Shown here: positions 24,649 through 33,488 of the stretch, one piece after another | Layout of the letters: each line of letters starts with the position of its first letter | Numbering within the stretch: position 1 is the stretch's first letter | NCBI RefSeq assembly: GCF_900106805.1 | Contig: NZ_FNNP01000004.1 | Location: 1 to 64,000 of the forward strand | Direction: 5' to 3' | DNA: 64,000 nucleotides | Origin: Ruegeria halocynthiae | GTDB taxonomy: Bacteria; Pseudomonadota; Alphaproteobacteria; Rhodobacterales; Rhodobacteraceae | The notes under the pieces: model-generated | Told to the model about the DNA's origin: nothing | Databases searched by the model: none | Seen by the model: the letters and a program-made list of their open reading frames with translations, nothing else | Program-made: the position numbers and the translations under genes

Positions 24649-25872
24649 TTATTGGGCCGCCATCGGCATCCGCGCGATCTGACAACGCTGCCACAGAGCC
24701 GAGAGCGCACCGATCAGTTGGTCGATATCCTCATCCGTGTGAACCGGAGACGGCGTGATGCGCAGACGTTCGGTGCCTTTGGGAACTGTGGGATAGTTGA
24801 TGGGCTGGATGTAGATGCCGAACTCCTCCAGCAGCGTGTCCGAGATGAACTTGCACTTCACCGGGTCGCCGACCATCACCGGGATGATGTGACTGGGGTT
24901 GGGTAGATGTGGAATACCCTCGGCATCTAGCCGCGCACGAACTTGGGCCACACGGGTTTGTTGCAGGTCACGTTCGGCTTTGGACTGTTTTAGATGCCGG
25001 ATAGAGGCCGCAGCCCCGGCGGCAATCGAAGGCGGAAGGGCGGTGGTAAAGATGAACCCGCTGGCGAAGCTACGTACAAAATCGCAAAGCGCCGCCGAGG
25101 CTGCGATATAGCCACCAACAACGCCAAACGCTTTACCCAGAGTGCCCTCGATCACGGTCAAACGATCCATCAGTCCTTCGCGTTCGGCTATGCCACCGCC
25201 GCGCGGGCCGTATAGGCCAACCGCATGGACCTCATCCAGATAGGTCATCGCACCATACTTGTCGGCCAGATCGCAAATCTCTTTGATCGGCGCGATATCA
25301 CCGTCCATCGAATAGACAGATTCGAACGCGATCATTTTGGGGGCCTCCGGGTCGGCGGCAGCCAGTTTCGCCTCAAGGTCTTCCAGATCGTTGTGCTTCC
25401 AGATCACTTTTTGCGCGCGTGAGTGGCGTATACCTTCGATCATCGAGGCGTGGTTCAGCGCGTCGGAAAATACGATCAGGCCGGGGATTTTAGCTGCTAG
25501 CGTCCCAAGAGCGGCCCAGTTCGACACATAGCCGGACGTGAAAAGCAACGCCGCCTCTTTGCCGTGCAGATCGGCCAGCTCGGTTTCCAGCAACACATGG
25601 TCATGTGTGGTTCCGGAAATGTTACGCGTCCCACCCGCGCCCGCACCGCAACGGTTCAACGCGTCATGCATGGCTTCAATCACGGTTGGATGCTGGCCCA
25701 TACCCAGGTAGTCATTCGAGCACCAGATGCGAACGTCTCGCTGCACAGAACCATCGGTTTGTCGTGCATTTGGGAATGCACCACAACGGCGTTGCAGGTC
25801 GATGAAAACACGGTAATTTCCTTCGTCACGCAAAGTGTCGAGGCTCTGAGTAAAAAATTGCTCGTAGTCCAT
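24649..25872 (-). CDS. hemA: 5-aminolevulinate synthase
   Basis: A 407-residue PLP enzyme that condenses glycine and succinyl-CoA, the first step of haem and bacteriochlorophyll synthesis in alphaproteobacteria. The cofactor lysine is K247 in [16 protein letters not shown]. The substrate region MDYEQFF...RRCGAFPNA and the motif [12 protein letters not shown] are typical of ALAS rather than KBL. It is divergent from the Crp/Fnr gene, and a TTGAC-N4-GTCAT dyad 63 bp upstream should tie haem supply to the same signal as the nap operon. Confidence 0.95.
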   Translation of the reverse strand: MDYEQFFTQSLDTLRDEGNYRVFIDLQRRCGAFPNARQTDGSVQRDVRIWCSNDYLGMGQHPTVIEAMHDALNRCGAGAGGTRNISGTTHDHVLLETELADLHGKEAALLFTSGYVSNWAALGTLAAKIPGLIVFSDALNHASMIEGIRHSRAQKVIWKHNDLEDLEAKLAAADPEAPKMIAFESVYSMDGDIAPIKEICDLADKYGAMTYLDEVHAVGLYGPRGGGIAEREGLMDRLTVIEGTLGKAFGVVGGYIAASAALCDFVRSFASGFIFTTALPPSIAAGAAASIRHLKQSKAERDLQQTRVAQVRARLDAEGIPHLPNPSHIIPVMVGDPVKCKFISDTLLEEFGIYIQPINYPTVPKGTERLRITPSPVHTDEDIDQLIGALSALWQRCQIARMPMAAQ

Positions 25873-25934
25873 CTTACTTGCTCCCCGGAATACTGGCTTT
25901 GGGCTGAAGATAGGTCAGCGGACAATCCCGCAAC

Positions 25935-25948
25935 ATGACAATTGTCAA
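25935..25948. promoter_or_regulatory. Crp/Fnr-type dyad TTGAC-N4-GTCAT between hemA and its regulator
   Basis: Read on the minus strand it is TTGACAATTGTCAT; the core TGACAATTGTCA is a perfect 12-bp palindrome. It is of the FNR/Dnr/NnrR type (TTGAY-N4-RTCAA). An identical pair of half-sites is found before napF. It lies in the hemA / Crp-Fnr divergent region. Confidence 0.7.
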
Positions 25949-26057
25949 GTTCACGGAACATAATACTATGGTGCATATCTGCCGGCTCTGTCATAGCGTG
26001 GGACAGGGATGGACCAACCGAGCGTTTGCGCCGGCAGGAAGTAACAGGGGTATTTTC

Positions 26058-26759
26058 TTGTCTCACGAAGCACAAAAGGCGATCGCACGGCAGTCGCTGC
26101 TGCTGCGCAGTTTACCGGAACAGCATGTGGAAACCTTGCTGAGCCACGCGATCTGGCGCCAATATGACCGCGGTGAGACGATTTTCCTGCAGGAGGAAAC
26201 GGCGCGGGCCATCCACGTCGTGCTTGAGGGTTGGGTCAAACTGTTTCGCATGACCCCCACCGGTGCCGAAGCGGTGGTGAGCGTCTTTACCCGTGGCGAC
26301 AGTTTTGGCGAAGCCGTGGCGCTGCGCAATGTTCCCTACCCGGTCTCGGCCGAGGCGGTATCGGCCTGCGATGTCATGCATATCCCCAGCCCGATCCTGA
26401 TTTCGTTGATGAAGGAAGATCCCGAAATCGGTATCTCGATCCTGGCCGCGACTTTCACCCATCTGCATTCTCTGGTGGCACAGCTTGAACAGCTCAAGGC
26501 GCAGACAGGCGCGCAGCGCGTGGCAGAGTTTTTGTTGAATCTTTGCGACAGTGATAAGGGCGGGTGCGATGTCGCTCTGCCTTACGACAAGATGCTGATT
26601 GCAGGCCGTCTGGGCATGAAACCCGAAAGCCTGAGCCGGGCGTTTTCAAGGCTCAAGGCGGTGGGGGTCAAGATCAACCGCAACCATGCCGAAATCTCGG
26701 ATATCGCTTTGTTGCGGGATTATGCGGAAAGCGATCCGGCGGAAAACTGGGGGCGGTAA
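26058..26759 (+). CDS. Crp/Fnr-family transcriptional regulator (Dnr/NnrR-like)
   Basis: A cyclic-nucleotide-fold N-terminal domain (YDRGETIFLQEETARAIHVVLEGWVKLFRM) is followed by a winged helix at the end. The recognition helix is in GRLGMKPESLSRAFSRLKAVGV, whose E-x-x-S-R pattern reads TTGA-type half-sites. The open frame extends upstream to 25935 but would cover the operator-like dyad. TTG at 26058 with AGGGG six to seven bases before it is the better start (233 residues). From that start the four FNR iron-sulfur cysteines are missing, so a haem or NO-sensing Dnr/NnrR mode is likelier than oxygen sensing. It borders the nap operon. Confidence 0.82.
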   Translation: MSHEAQKAIARQSLLLRSLPEQHVETLLSHAIWRQYDRGETIFLQEETARAIHVVLEGWVKLFRMTPTGAEAVVSVFTRGDSFGEAVALRNVPYPVSAEAVSACDVMHIPSPILISLMKEDPEIGISILAATFTHLHSLVAQLEQLKAQTGAQRVAEFLLNLCDSDKGGCDVALPYDKMLIAGRLGMKPESLSRAFSRLKAVGVKINRNHAEISDIALLRDYAESDPAENWGR

Positions 26760-26777
26760 CCCGGCATTCCTGCCGGG
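26760..26777 (+). terminator. Stem-loop after the Crp/Fnr gene
   Basis: CCCGGCA-TTCC-TGCCGGG begins at the stop codon's edge and is followed by TCGGTGTGTTT, a weak T-rich tail. It lies between convergent genes and may work in both directions. Confidence 0.5.
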
Positions 26778-26787
26778 TCGGTGTGTT

Positions 26788-27045
26788 TCAGACGGTTGCG
26801 CCCTTGCGGCGAATAGCAGTGCCCAGACTGCCAGCGCAGACCCCAACAATGATTGCGATCGACAACGCCATCGCTCCAACGTGGGAAAATTGCCACCCAG
26901 CAAATAGCATGGGTGCGATCAGACCAACCAGACCGCCCATCAGGGCGCCCAGCCAATATTGGCGCGTCATCATGCCCAGTGCCAGACCCAGAATGCCGGG
27001 CAGGCCCAAGACATTGCCACCGATGGTTCCAAGTAACTCTAACAT
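26788..27045 (-). CDS. Small membrane protein at the end of the nap operon
   Basis: An 85-residue protein with three hydrophobic stretches (VLGLPGILGLALGMM, YWLGALMGGLVGLIAPMLFAG, GAMALSIAIIVGVCAG) and a basic tail AIRRKG. It starts 12 bp after napC, so it is probably co-transcribed. It is not NapE, which has one helix and a different sequence. I do not recognise it. Confidence 0.65.
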   Translation of the reverse strand: MLELLGTIGGNVLGLPGILGLALGMMTRQYWLGALMGGLVGLIAPMLFAGWQFSHVGAMALSIAIIVGVCAGSLGTAIRRKGATV

Positions 27046-27057
27046 CTCTGCCCCACC

Positions 27058-27750
27058 TTAATCCGAGCTTTTGTTCAGGAACGAGCGGATATCGTCCCCT
27101 GACGCGGCTGCGTGTTTCTGTAGAACCTCACCATCCACTGCTTCCGAGATCTTCTGGTAGGTTTCCAGATAGTCGGGCGGCAGGCTGTGCGCGATGCCCT
27201 GATGGCAGTCGATGCAGGTCATTCCAGTGTCAATCGCGCGCTGATGTTCGCTGGCGGCGCGGGTTTCCTGAAGGGTGAAATCCATATAGTCAAAGTTGTG
27301 ACAGTTGCGGCATTCGCGGCTGTCGGATTCCTTCATCTTCTTCCATACGGCAGAGGCCATGGCGAGACGATGATCCTCATACTTCTCTGGCGTGCTGATT
27401 GTACCGGCAAGTTCGTGATAAACGTCCTTCACGGCCATGATCTTGGCTTTGATCTTGTGGTTCCACTCGTCCGGGACGTGACAATCTGAACAGATCGCGC
27501 GCACGCCCGAGTGGTTGTTGTAGTGGATCGTCTCGCGGTATTCGCCAAGGTTCGTTTCCATCGTGTGACACGAGGTGCAGAACTCTTCCGTATTCGTCAG
27601 CTCCAGCGCCCAGTGGAACCCACCCCAGAACAGGATGCCTGCCAGAAATCCGGCCAGCAGGATGAAACCGACGCTGAGGACGGCAATCGGGCTCCAGAAC
27701 CAGGTCCAGAGGCGCCGGATGAGCCCTTGTTTTTCTTGGGAGTCGGACAT
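27058..27750 (-). CDS. napC: Tetrahaem cytochrome c NapC (NapC/NirT family)
   Basis: 230 residues. One N-terminal membrane anchor (IAVLSVGFILLAGFLAGILF) is followed by a periplasmic domain with four haem sites: CTSCH, CSDCH, CRNCH and CIDCH. It takes electrons from quinol and passes them to NapB/NapA. The usual family size is about 200-230, so it is complete. It lies 26 bp after napB and is part of the minus-strand operon. Confidence 0.93.
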   Translation of the reverse strand: MSDSQEKQGLIRRLWTWFWSPIAVLSVGFILLAGFLAGILFWGGFHWALELTNTEEFCTSCHTMETNLGEYRETIHYNNHSGVRAICSDCHVPDEWNHKIKAKIMAVKDVYHELAGTISTPEKYEDHRLAMASAVWKKMKESDSRECRNCHNFDYMDFTLQETRAASEHQRAIDTGMTCIDCHQGIAHSLPPDYLETYQKISEAVDGEVLQKHAAASGDDIRSFLNKSSD

Positions 27751-27776
27751 GTCGCGCTCTCCTTTTCGACCTGAGT

Positions 27777-28211
27777 TCAGTTCCCGGAGGAAGGTTCAAA
27801 AGTATTATCGACCAGTGGCAGCGCATCGGCTTGCGGTACGTGACACTGATTGCAGAAGTACCGTGTGCCCGCGATCTGATCCAACTCTCGCCCTTCGCGG
27901 TCCAGATAGTGGGTCATCGACAGTGTTGGCGCGTTGCGCTCACCGGCTTTGGTCCAGTCGTGGCACGACAGGCACTGATTGGTGCGCAGATCGATCTGGT
28001 ATTGCTCGATCGAGTGCGGGACCAGCGGTGGCTGCTGGCGATAGTTGCGCTGCATACGGCCTTCGACGGTGCGATGCACCTGATCCACAATGGCAGGTTC
28101 ATCCACCTCGGCGCCGCGTAGGCTGGTGACCCCGGCGGATTGCGCAAGGGCCAGGCCACCGAGGAGCAGCGGCGGGATCAGGGCAAGGCCCATAAGGATC
28201 GGCTTTTTCAT
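27777..28211 (-). CDS. napB: Periplasmic nitrate reductase cytochrome c subunit
   Basis: 144 residues with a cleavable signal peptide (MGLALIPPLLLGGLALAQSAG) and two haem sites, CLSCH and CNQCH, as in NapB dihaem subunits. YQIDLRTNQCLSCHDW and YFCNQCHVPQ are the conserved surroundings. It passes electrons to NapA in the periplasm. It is preceded by napH with a 12-bp gap. Confidence 0.93.
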   Translation of the reverse strand: MKKPILMGLALIPPLLLGGLALAQSAGVTSLRGAEVDEPAIVDQVHRTVEGRMQRNYRQQPPLVPHSIEQYQIDLRTNQCLSCHDWTKAGERNAPTLSMTHYLDREGRELDQIAGTRYFCNQCHVPQADALPLVDNTFEPSSGN

Positions 28212-28223
28212 TGTCTCACTCCT

Positions 28224-29141
28224 TCAAAAAGGTCTTGAGGCGCGCGACTGGGGCGCGGCGGTTGGTTCCGATGGCGCGACGCTCAGGGCGTCGAACCGAT
28301 GGGTGAATTTGAAAACGTCTTCGGCGCAGATATCGATACAGCGGCCGCAATTGGAGCAATCGGGCGACAGGATCAGCGGGGTGTCGTCGCCTTTGCCTTT
28401 CAACGCGGGCGAGATGACGTGGTTTTCCGGGCAGACGGCATAGCAGTCCATGCAATCGTCGCAGGCGCTGCGGCTCGCAGCGCTGACCCGCAGCAGCGCT
28501 TTGCTGCCCACCAGACCGTAGAACGCGCCCACGGGGCAAATATGACCGCACCATCCGTGGCGTGAGACAAACAGGTCGAACAGGAAGATCGCGGCGACCA
28601 TCGCCCAGACAAATCCCATGCCAAATACCAGCCCGCGATGCAGCATGGTGATCGGGTTGACCAATTCCCACGCAATTGCGCCGGTCAGGCCAGATACGAT
28701 CAGGACGGTCGCCATGATCCAGAGGCGTGTTCCACGTTTGGGCTGCCATCCCTTTTGCAGACCCAGCTTGCGATGCAGCCAATGCGCGCCGTCTGTGACG
28801 GGGTTGATCGGGCAGACCCATGAACAATAGACGCGGCCTCCGATCAGAGCATAAGTCACAAGTACGATGGCCGCGCCGATGGCCGCAGTCAGTTCGGGCC
28901 AGTGTCCGGCGATCAGGCTTTGCAGAAAGACAAATGGGTCAGTCAGCGGCAGTACACCCAGTGTCAGCGACCCGGCCAAAGTGCCCTGCACGATCCAGAT
29001 TCCGAACCATGGCCCGAGCAAAAACAACATCAGAAAGCACAACTGGCTGGTGCGTCGCAACAGCAGGTATTTATGGGCACCCAGCCAGCCTTTGGTGGCA
29101 ATGGCCTCTTGCCCGAGCGGCATACGAGTGCGGGCGGTCAT
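28224..29141 (-). CDS. napH: Quinol dehydrogenase membrane component NapH
   Basis: 305 residues with four to five membrane helices and two ferredoxin-type 4Fe-4S clusters on the cytoplasmic side ([13 protein letters not shown] and [14 protein letters not shown]). The NapH/CcoG-like C-x3-C-P motifs occur in the loops ([27 protein letters not shown]). With NapG it gives a second quinol route into Nap besides NapC. It overlaps napG by four bases. Confidence 0.92.
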   Translation of the reverse strand: MTARTRMPLGQEAIATKGWLGAHKYLLLRRTSQLCFLMLFLLGPWFGIWIVQGTLAGSLTLGVLPLTDPFVFLQSLIAGHWPELTAAIGAAIVLVTYALIGGRVYCSWVCPINPVTDGAHWLHRKLGLQKGWQPKRGTRLWIMATVLIVSGLTGAIAWELVNPITMLHRGLVFGMGFVWAMVAAIFLFDLFVSRHGWCGHICPVGAFYGLVGSKALLRVSAASRSACDDCMDCYAVCPENHVISPALKGKGDDTPLILSPDCSNCGRCIDICAEDVFKFTHRFDALSVAPSEPTAAPQSRASRPF

Positions 29142-29956
29142 TGGGTGACCTCCGGCAATTGGAAACTGGGCTCAAACCCACCCGGAGCGACAAGGTTATC
29201 CGTCCCCGGACCCGGCAAGCGGTCAGGTAGATCAATGATGCCTTCGACAAGGGGGGAACCCTTGGCCTCTTTCTCTTCCCAACCTTTGCGATAGTGGTCT
29301 GCGCTGCTGCCACGAGCCAGACGGGCAGGCAGTACCTTGATCGCGGCCTCGGGCAGAACGCAGCTTTTTTCGCACATACCACAACCGGTGCAGTGATCGG
29401 CGTGAACGGTTGGGATAAAGATCGCGTGGTGACCCGAGCGCGCGTTGTGCTCGACTTCCAGCGTGATGGCTTCGTCGATGACGGGGCAGACGCGATAGCA
29501 GACATCGCAGCGCAGGCCGAGGAAGTTCAGGCAGTTTTCCTGATCGACCAGAACGGCCACACCCATCTTGGCGTCGTCGATGTTGTCCAATCCGGGGTCC
29601 AGCGCCCCTGTCGGGCAAGCCGCGACGCAGGGGATGTCGTCACACATCTCGCAGGGAACATCGCGCGCGGTGAAATACGGTGTTCCAGTGGCCACCGCAT
29701 CGACACCCAGTTCCGCCAGTTTCAGCGTGTCATAGGGGCACTCCCGCACGCACAGACCGCAGCGGATACAGGCGGACAGAAAGTCATTTTCCAGCAAGGC
29801 ACCGGGGGGCCGCAACGCTTCGGCTGGCAACGCCCGTGCGTCCCGCGCCAGCCAGGCCAGCACCGAACCGGCTGCCACGCAGCCGCCCGCTGCGCGCGCC
29901 GAGTCCTGCAGGAACCGACGCCGCTGCGGCGAGAGGGGTGTGCCAACACGAGACAT
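29138..29956 (-). CDS. napG: Ferredoxin-type protein NapG
   Basis: 272 residues. A Tat-type signal ([15 protein letters not shown]) leads to four 4Fe-4S binding sets ([50 protein letters not shown]). It acts in the periplasm with NapH. It is shorter or longer than E. coli NapG by only a few tens of residues. Confidence 0.92.
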   Translation of the reverse strand: MSRVGTPLSPQRRRFLQDSARAAGGCVAAGSVLAWLARDARALPAEALRPPGALLENDFLSACIRCGLCVRECPYDTLKLAELGVDAVATGTPYFTARDVPCEMCDDIPCVAACPTGALDPGLDNIDDAKMGVAVLVDQENCLNFLGLRCDVCYRVCPVIDEAITLEVEHNARSGHHAIFIPTVHADHCTGCGMCEKSCVLPEAAIKVLPARLARGSSADHYRKGWEEKEAKGSPLVEGIIDLPDRLPGPGTDNLVAPGGFEPSFQLPEVTQ

Positions 29957-29983
29957 GGGGACGACCTTTGCCTTGCCAGCCTG

Positions 29984-32476
29984 TTACGCGCGCTCGACCT
30001 TGCAGGCGCATTTCTTGAAGTCGGTCTCTTTCGACAGTGGGCATGTCGCGTCCAACGTCAGCTTGTTGGTTAACTGGCTCTCATCGAACCATGGCATGTA
30101 CACAAGTCCACGCGGCACTTTGTTCCGGCCCCGGGTTTCGACCCGGCTGGCGACCTCACCGCGACGAGTGGACAGTACGATTTCCTGTCCCCGGCGCAGG
30201 CCACGGTCGCGGGCGTCTTCTGGGTGCATGTAGACCACAGCGGCAGGATAGGCGCGGTGCAATTCAGGCACACGGCGGGTCATAGAACCCGAGTGCCAGT
30301 GTTCCAGAACACGCCCGGTGCAAAGCCACAGATCGTACTCTCCATCCGGCTCCTCGGCGGCGGGTTCGTATGGGGCAAAGATGATTTTGGCCTTGCCGTC
30401 CTTATGGCCATAGAACTTCACCTCAGAACCTTCGGGTACGTAAGGATCATAGCCTTCGCGGAAGCGATAGAGCGTCTCTTTGCCGTCCACGACCGGCCAG
30501 CGCATGCCGCGCGCCTGGTGGTACATTTCGAACGGCGCCAGATCGTGTGCGTGGCCGCGACCGAACTCGGCATACTCCTCGAACAGGCCCTTCTGCACGT
30601 AGTAGCCAAAGTGCTCGGACTCGTCATTGTCGAACCCTTCGGCGGTTTCCGACAGCGGGAATTTGTCGATCGTGCCGTTGGCGAATAGTACGTCATACAT
30701 GGTCTTGCCGCGATGTTCGGGCATGGTGGCCAGCAGTTCCTCGCCCCAAACCTCTTCAACGGTGAAGCGTTTTGAGAACTCCATCAACTGCCAGAGGTCA
30801 GATTTCGCCTCACCCGGGGCTTTCACCTGCTGGCGCCAGAACTGCGTGCGACGCTCGGCGTTGCCATAGGCGCCTTCCTTCTCGACCCACATAGCGGTGG
30901 GCAGGATCAGGTCGGCGGACAGGGCGGTGACGGTCGGATAAGGATCGGACACGGCGATGAAGTTTTCCGGGTTGCGATAGCCGGGGTAACCTTCTTCGTT
31001 GATGTTGGGTGCGGCCTGCATGTTGTTGGTGCATTGCACCCAGTAGGCGTTCAGATCGCCGTCTTTCAGTTTGCGGTGCTGCAATACGGCGTGGAAGCCG
31101 GGTTTGGGCGGGATGGTGCCTGCAGGGATTTTCCACGCGGTCTCGCAAATCTCGCGGTGCTTGTCGTTTGCTACGACCATATCGGCGGGCAGGCGGTGGG
31201 CAAAGGTACCAACCTCACGCGCGGTCCCACAGGCCGAAGGTTGGCCGGTCAACGAGAAGGGCGAGTTGCCCGGTTCAGATATTTTTCCGACCAGCAGGTG
31301 CACATTGTACATCAGCGAGTTCGCCCATGATCCACGTGTGTGCTGATTGAAGCCCATGGTCCAAAGGCTCATCACCTTGCGGTTTGGATCGGCATATTGC
31401 TGGGCCAGACGCTCGAGCTGAGAGGCGGGAACGCCGGACAGTTCAGAGGTGTATTCCAGCGTGTATTTTGAAACCGCCTCGGCATATTCCTCAAAGCTGA
31501 TCGGTTCCATCTTACCCGAATTCGGGTTTTCGGCCTCTTGCTGCAGCGGGTGACTGTCGCGCAGGCCATAACCGATATCGGTGGCGGTCTTGGTGATGTT
31601 GACGTGTTTGTTGACGAAATCTTCGTTCACCGCGCCGTTCTGAATGATGTAGTTGGCGATATAATTCAGAATCGCCAGGTCGGTTTGCGGCGCAAAGACC
31701 ATGCCATTGTCGGCCAGCTCGAACGAGCGGTGTTCATAGGTCGACAGCACATGCACCTCGGCCCCCGGTTTGGTCAGACGCGTGTCGGTCAGGCGCGACC
31801 ACAGGATGGGGTGCATCTCGGCCATGTTCGAACCCCACAGTACGAACGTATCGGCATGTTCAAAATCATCATAGCAGCCCATCGGCTCATCAATGCCGAA
31901 TGTACGCATGAAGCCGACTACTGCAGAGGCCATGCAGTGGCGTGCGTTCGGATCGATGTTGTTGGAACGGAAACCGGCTTTCATCATCTTGGCAGCGGCA
32001 TAGCCCTCCCAGACGGTCCACTGGCCCGAGCCGAACATGCCCACACTGGTTGGCCCCTTCTTGGCAAGGGCTTCTTTCCATTTGGTGGCCATAACGTCGA
32101 AGGCTTCGTCCCAGCTGACAGGCTCGAATTCACCGTTCTTGTCGTATTCGCCATTGGTCTTGCGCAACATCGGCGTGGTCAGGCGGTCTTTGCCGTACAT
32201 GATCTTGGACAGGAAATAACCCTTGATACAGTTCAGCCCTCGGTTCACCGGCGCGTCGGGGTCGCCCTGGGTGGCGACCACGCGTCCGTCCTTGGTGCCG
32301 ATAAGAACCGAGCATCCGGTGCCGCAGAACCGGCAGGCGGCTTTGTCCCAGCGGATGTCCGGGTTTCCGGCCTGAGCGTTGGCTTGCCCGGTTGCAAGGG
32401 GAAGACCAGCGGCCGAGGCCGTTGCGGCGGCGGCAGTCGACTTCAGGAAGGTCCGACGGGATTCAGAGATGGTCAT
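29984..32476 (-). CDS. napA: Periplasmic nitrate reductase catalytic subunit
   Basis: An 830-residue molybdoenzyme reducing nitrate to nitrite. The Tat signal contains SRRTFLKS. The 4Fe-4S cluster ligands are C48, C51, C55 and C83 (CRFCGTGC...GLNCIKG). The molybdenum ligand is C181 in [10 protein letters not shown]. The C-terminal molybdopterin-binding domain ends with the usual [10 protein letters not shown] region. Its size matches the family (about 830). It is the third gene of napFDAGHBC. Confidence 0.96.
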   Translation of the reverse strand: MTISESRRTFLKSTAAAATASAAGLPLATGQANAQAGNPDIRWDKAACRFCGTGCSVLIGTKDGRVVATQGDPDAPVNRGLNCIKGYFLSKIMYGKDRLTTPMLRKTNGEYDKNGEFEPVSWDEAFDVMATKWKEALAKKGPTSVGMFGSGQWTVWEGYAAAKMMKAGFRSNNIDPNARHCMASAVVGFMRTFGIDEPMGCYDDFEHADTFVLWGSNMAEMHPILWSRLTDTRLTKPGAEVHVLSTYEHRSFELADNGMVFAPQTDLAILNYIANYIIQNGAVNEDFVNKHVNITKTATDIGYGLRDSHPLQQEAENPNSGKMEPISFEEYAEAVSKYTLEYTSELSGVPASQLERLAQQYADPNRKVMSLWTMGFNQHTRGSWANSLMYNVHLLVGKISEPGNSPFSLTGQPSACGTAREVGTFAHRLPADMVVANDKHREICETAWKIPAGTIPPKPGFHAVLQHRKLKDGDLNAYWVQCTNNMQAAPNINEEGYPGYRNPENFIAVSDPYPTVTALSADLILPTAMWVEKEGAYGNAERRTQFWRQQVKAPGEAKSDLWQLMEFSKRFTVEEVWGEELLATMPEHRGKTMYDVLFANGTIDKFPLSETAEGFDNDESEHFGYYVQKGLFEEYAEFGRGHAHDLAPFEMYHQARGMRWPVVDGKETLYRFREGYDPYVPEGSEVKFYGHKDGKAKIIFAPYEPAAEEPDGEYDLWLCTGRVLEHWHSGSMTRRVPELHRAYPAAVVYMHPEDARDRGLRRGQEIVLSTRRGEVASRVETRGRNKVPRGLVYMPWFDESQLTNKLTLDATCPLSKETDFKKCACKVERA

Positions 32477-32493
32477 GACAAGGGTCTCCGGCT

Positions 32494-32766
32494 TTAGATC
32501 TGGCGAGAAGCGTTGAGGTGCGGACGGGTCTCCGCGAGGTCTTCAAAATGATGATAGGTCAAGGTCAGAGAGATCACACCCGGGATCTGGTGTAGATCCG
32601 TGATCGTCTCGGACGCCATTTTTTCAGGCGTATCCTCAACCACAACGACAAGGCGGCCATCTTCGGTCGCCGCATGAACTTCGGCCCCGTCTGTACCCGC
32701 AATCGCATCTTTGGCGCTCTGCGTGGTTTCGGGGGTTACATGGACGAGGCAACCACAAATATTCAT
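32494..32766 (-). CDS. napD: NapA maturation chaperone
   Basis: A 90-residue cytoplasmic NapD that binds the NapA Tat signal and holds export until the cofactor is in place. [20 protein letters not shown], then [11 protein letters not shown] and [12 protein letters not shown], give the ferredoxin-like fold. It overlaps napF by four bases and ends 17 bp before napA. Confidence 0.92.
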   Translation of the reverse strand: MNICGCLVHVTPETTQSAKDAIAGTDGAEVHAATEDGRLVVVVEDTPEKMASETITDLHQIPGVISLTLTYHHFEDLAETRPHLNASRQI

Positions 32767-33275
32767 AGAGTAACCTCATTCGTTGGTGGGGTGTGGCGTT
32801 CAAAGCTGACGGATCCGGCAGGGCAGGCGCTGGCGCAGGCACCGCAGCCGGTGCAGGTATCGGCATCGAGTACGGGTTCCGCGCGACCACCGGTTTGCAA
32901 CCGAAAGCGGATGGCGCCGTGTTCGCAGTTGTCCTGACAGATCCGGCAACTGACACCATTCATCGACAGGCATGATGCGGCGACCTTGGCGCGCCAAGGC
33001 CAGGCCTCGACTTGCTCGGGGTTGAGCGCACCGGTTGGGCAGGCGCTGGCGCAGTCGCCGCAGAATGTGCAGGGACCTGCATCCAGTTGCACAACGGGCC
33101 AACCCTGTGAATCGAATTTGATGATATCTTCGGGGCAGGCCTCGCGGCATTCATCGCAACGTGTGCACAGATCAAGAAACTCGTCCGCATCTGCCCCAGG
33201 AGGGCGGATGGACGTCTGATCATTGCGCGACACCTTTCCCTTAAGAAATGCGCGGCGGCTTGCTAGCTTATTCAT
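32763..33275 (-). CDS. napF: Ferredoxin-type protein NapF
   Basis: 170 residues with cysteine sets for 4Fe-4S clusters: CTRCDECREACPED, CTFCGDCASACPTG, CRICQDNC and CTGCGACASACPAG. The N-terminus SRRAFLKGKVS is Tat-like but has no hydrophobic stretch, so it is cytoplasmic, as in E. coli. It is the first gene of the operon and follows the dyad operator at 33356-33369. Confidence 0.92.
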   Translation of the reverse strand: MNKLASRRAFLKGKVSRNDQTSIRPPGADADEFLDLCTRCDECREACPEDIIKFDSQGWPVVQLDAGPCTFCGDCASACPTGALNPEQVEAWPWRAKVAASCLSMNGVSCRICQDNCEHGAIRFRLQTGGRAEPVLDADTCTGCGACASACPAGSVSFERHTPPTNEVTL

Positions 33276-33355
33276 GCGCTTGCTACCTTGTGCGAAACGG
33301 GCAGAGGTCGGGCCTACCCTGAGTCGGGTTTTAGTGTACCTCGAACCTTAGAATA

Positions 33356-33369
33356 TTGACCTATGTCAT
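33356..33369 (-). promoter_or_regulatory. Crp/Fnr-type site upstream of napF
   Basis: TTGACCTATGTCAT has the same half-sites, TTGAC-N4-GTCAT, as the hemA site at 25935-25948. Its centre lies about 87 bp upstream of the napF ATG, which fits a class II activator site near -41.5 with a short leader. Confidence 0.7.
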
Positions 33370-33406
33370 TTTCCGAGCTGATATTTTTCCCGGAAATGTA
33401 AAAATC

Positions 33407-33423
33407 ATGCATAAAACATGCAT
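33407..33423. promoter_or_regulatory. ATGCAT-N5-ATGCAT pair (NsrR-like geometry)
   Basis: ATGCAT-AAAAC-ATGCAT lies in an AT-rich stretch about 45 bp upstream of the napF dyad. The recalled NsrR consensus also has two ATGCAT cores separated by five bases, so an NO-responsive Rrf2 repressor is a candidate. The position upstream of an activator site is not typical for simple repression. Confidence 0.4.
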
Positions 33424-33488
33424 TATTTCAAAAGTTTGGGTTGCTCGGAGGGTAAAAGGGCGAGGTCACATAAGATGTAACGGCAGGC

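Noticed and set aside
31538..32497. 319-residue plus-strand frame opposite napA
   Set aside because: napA cofactor ligands are all intact on the minus strand.
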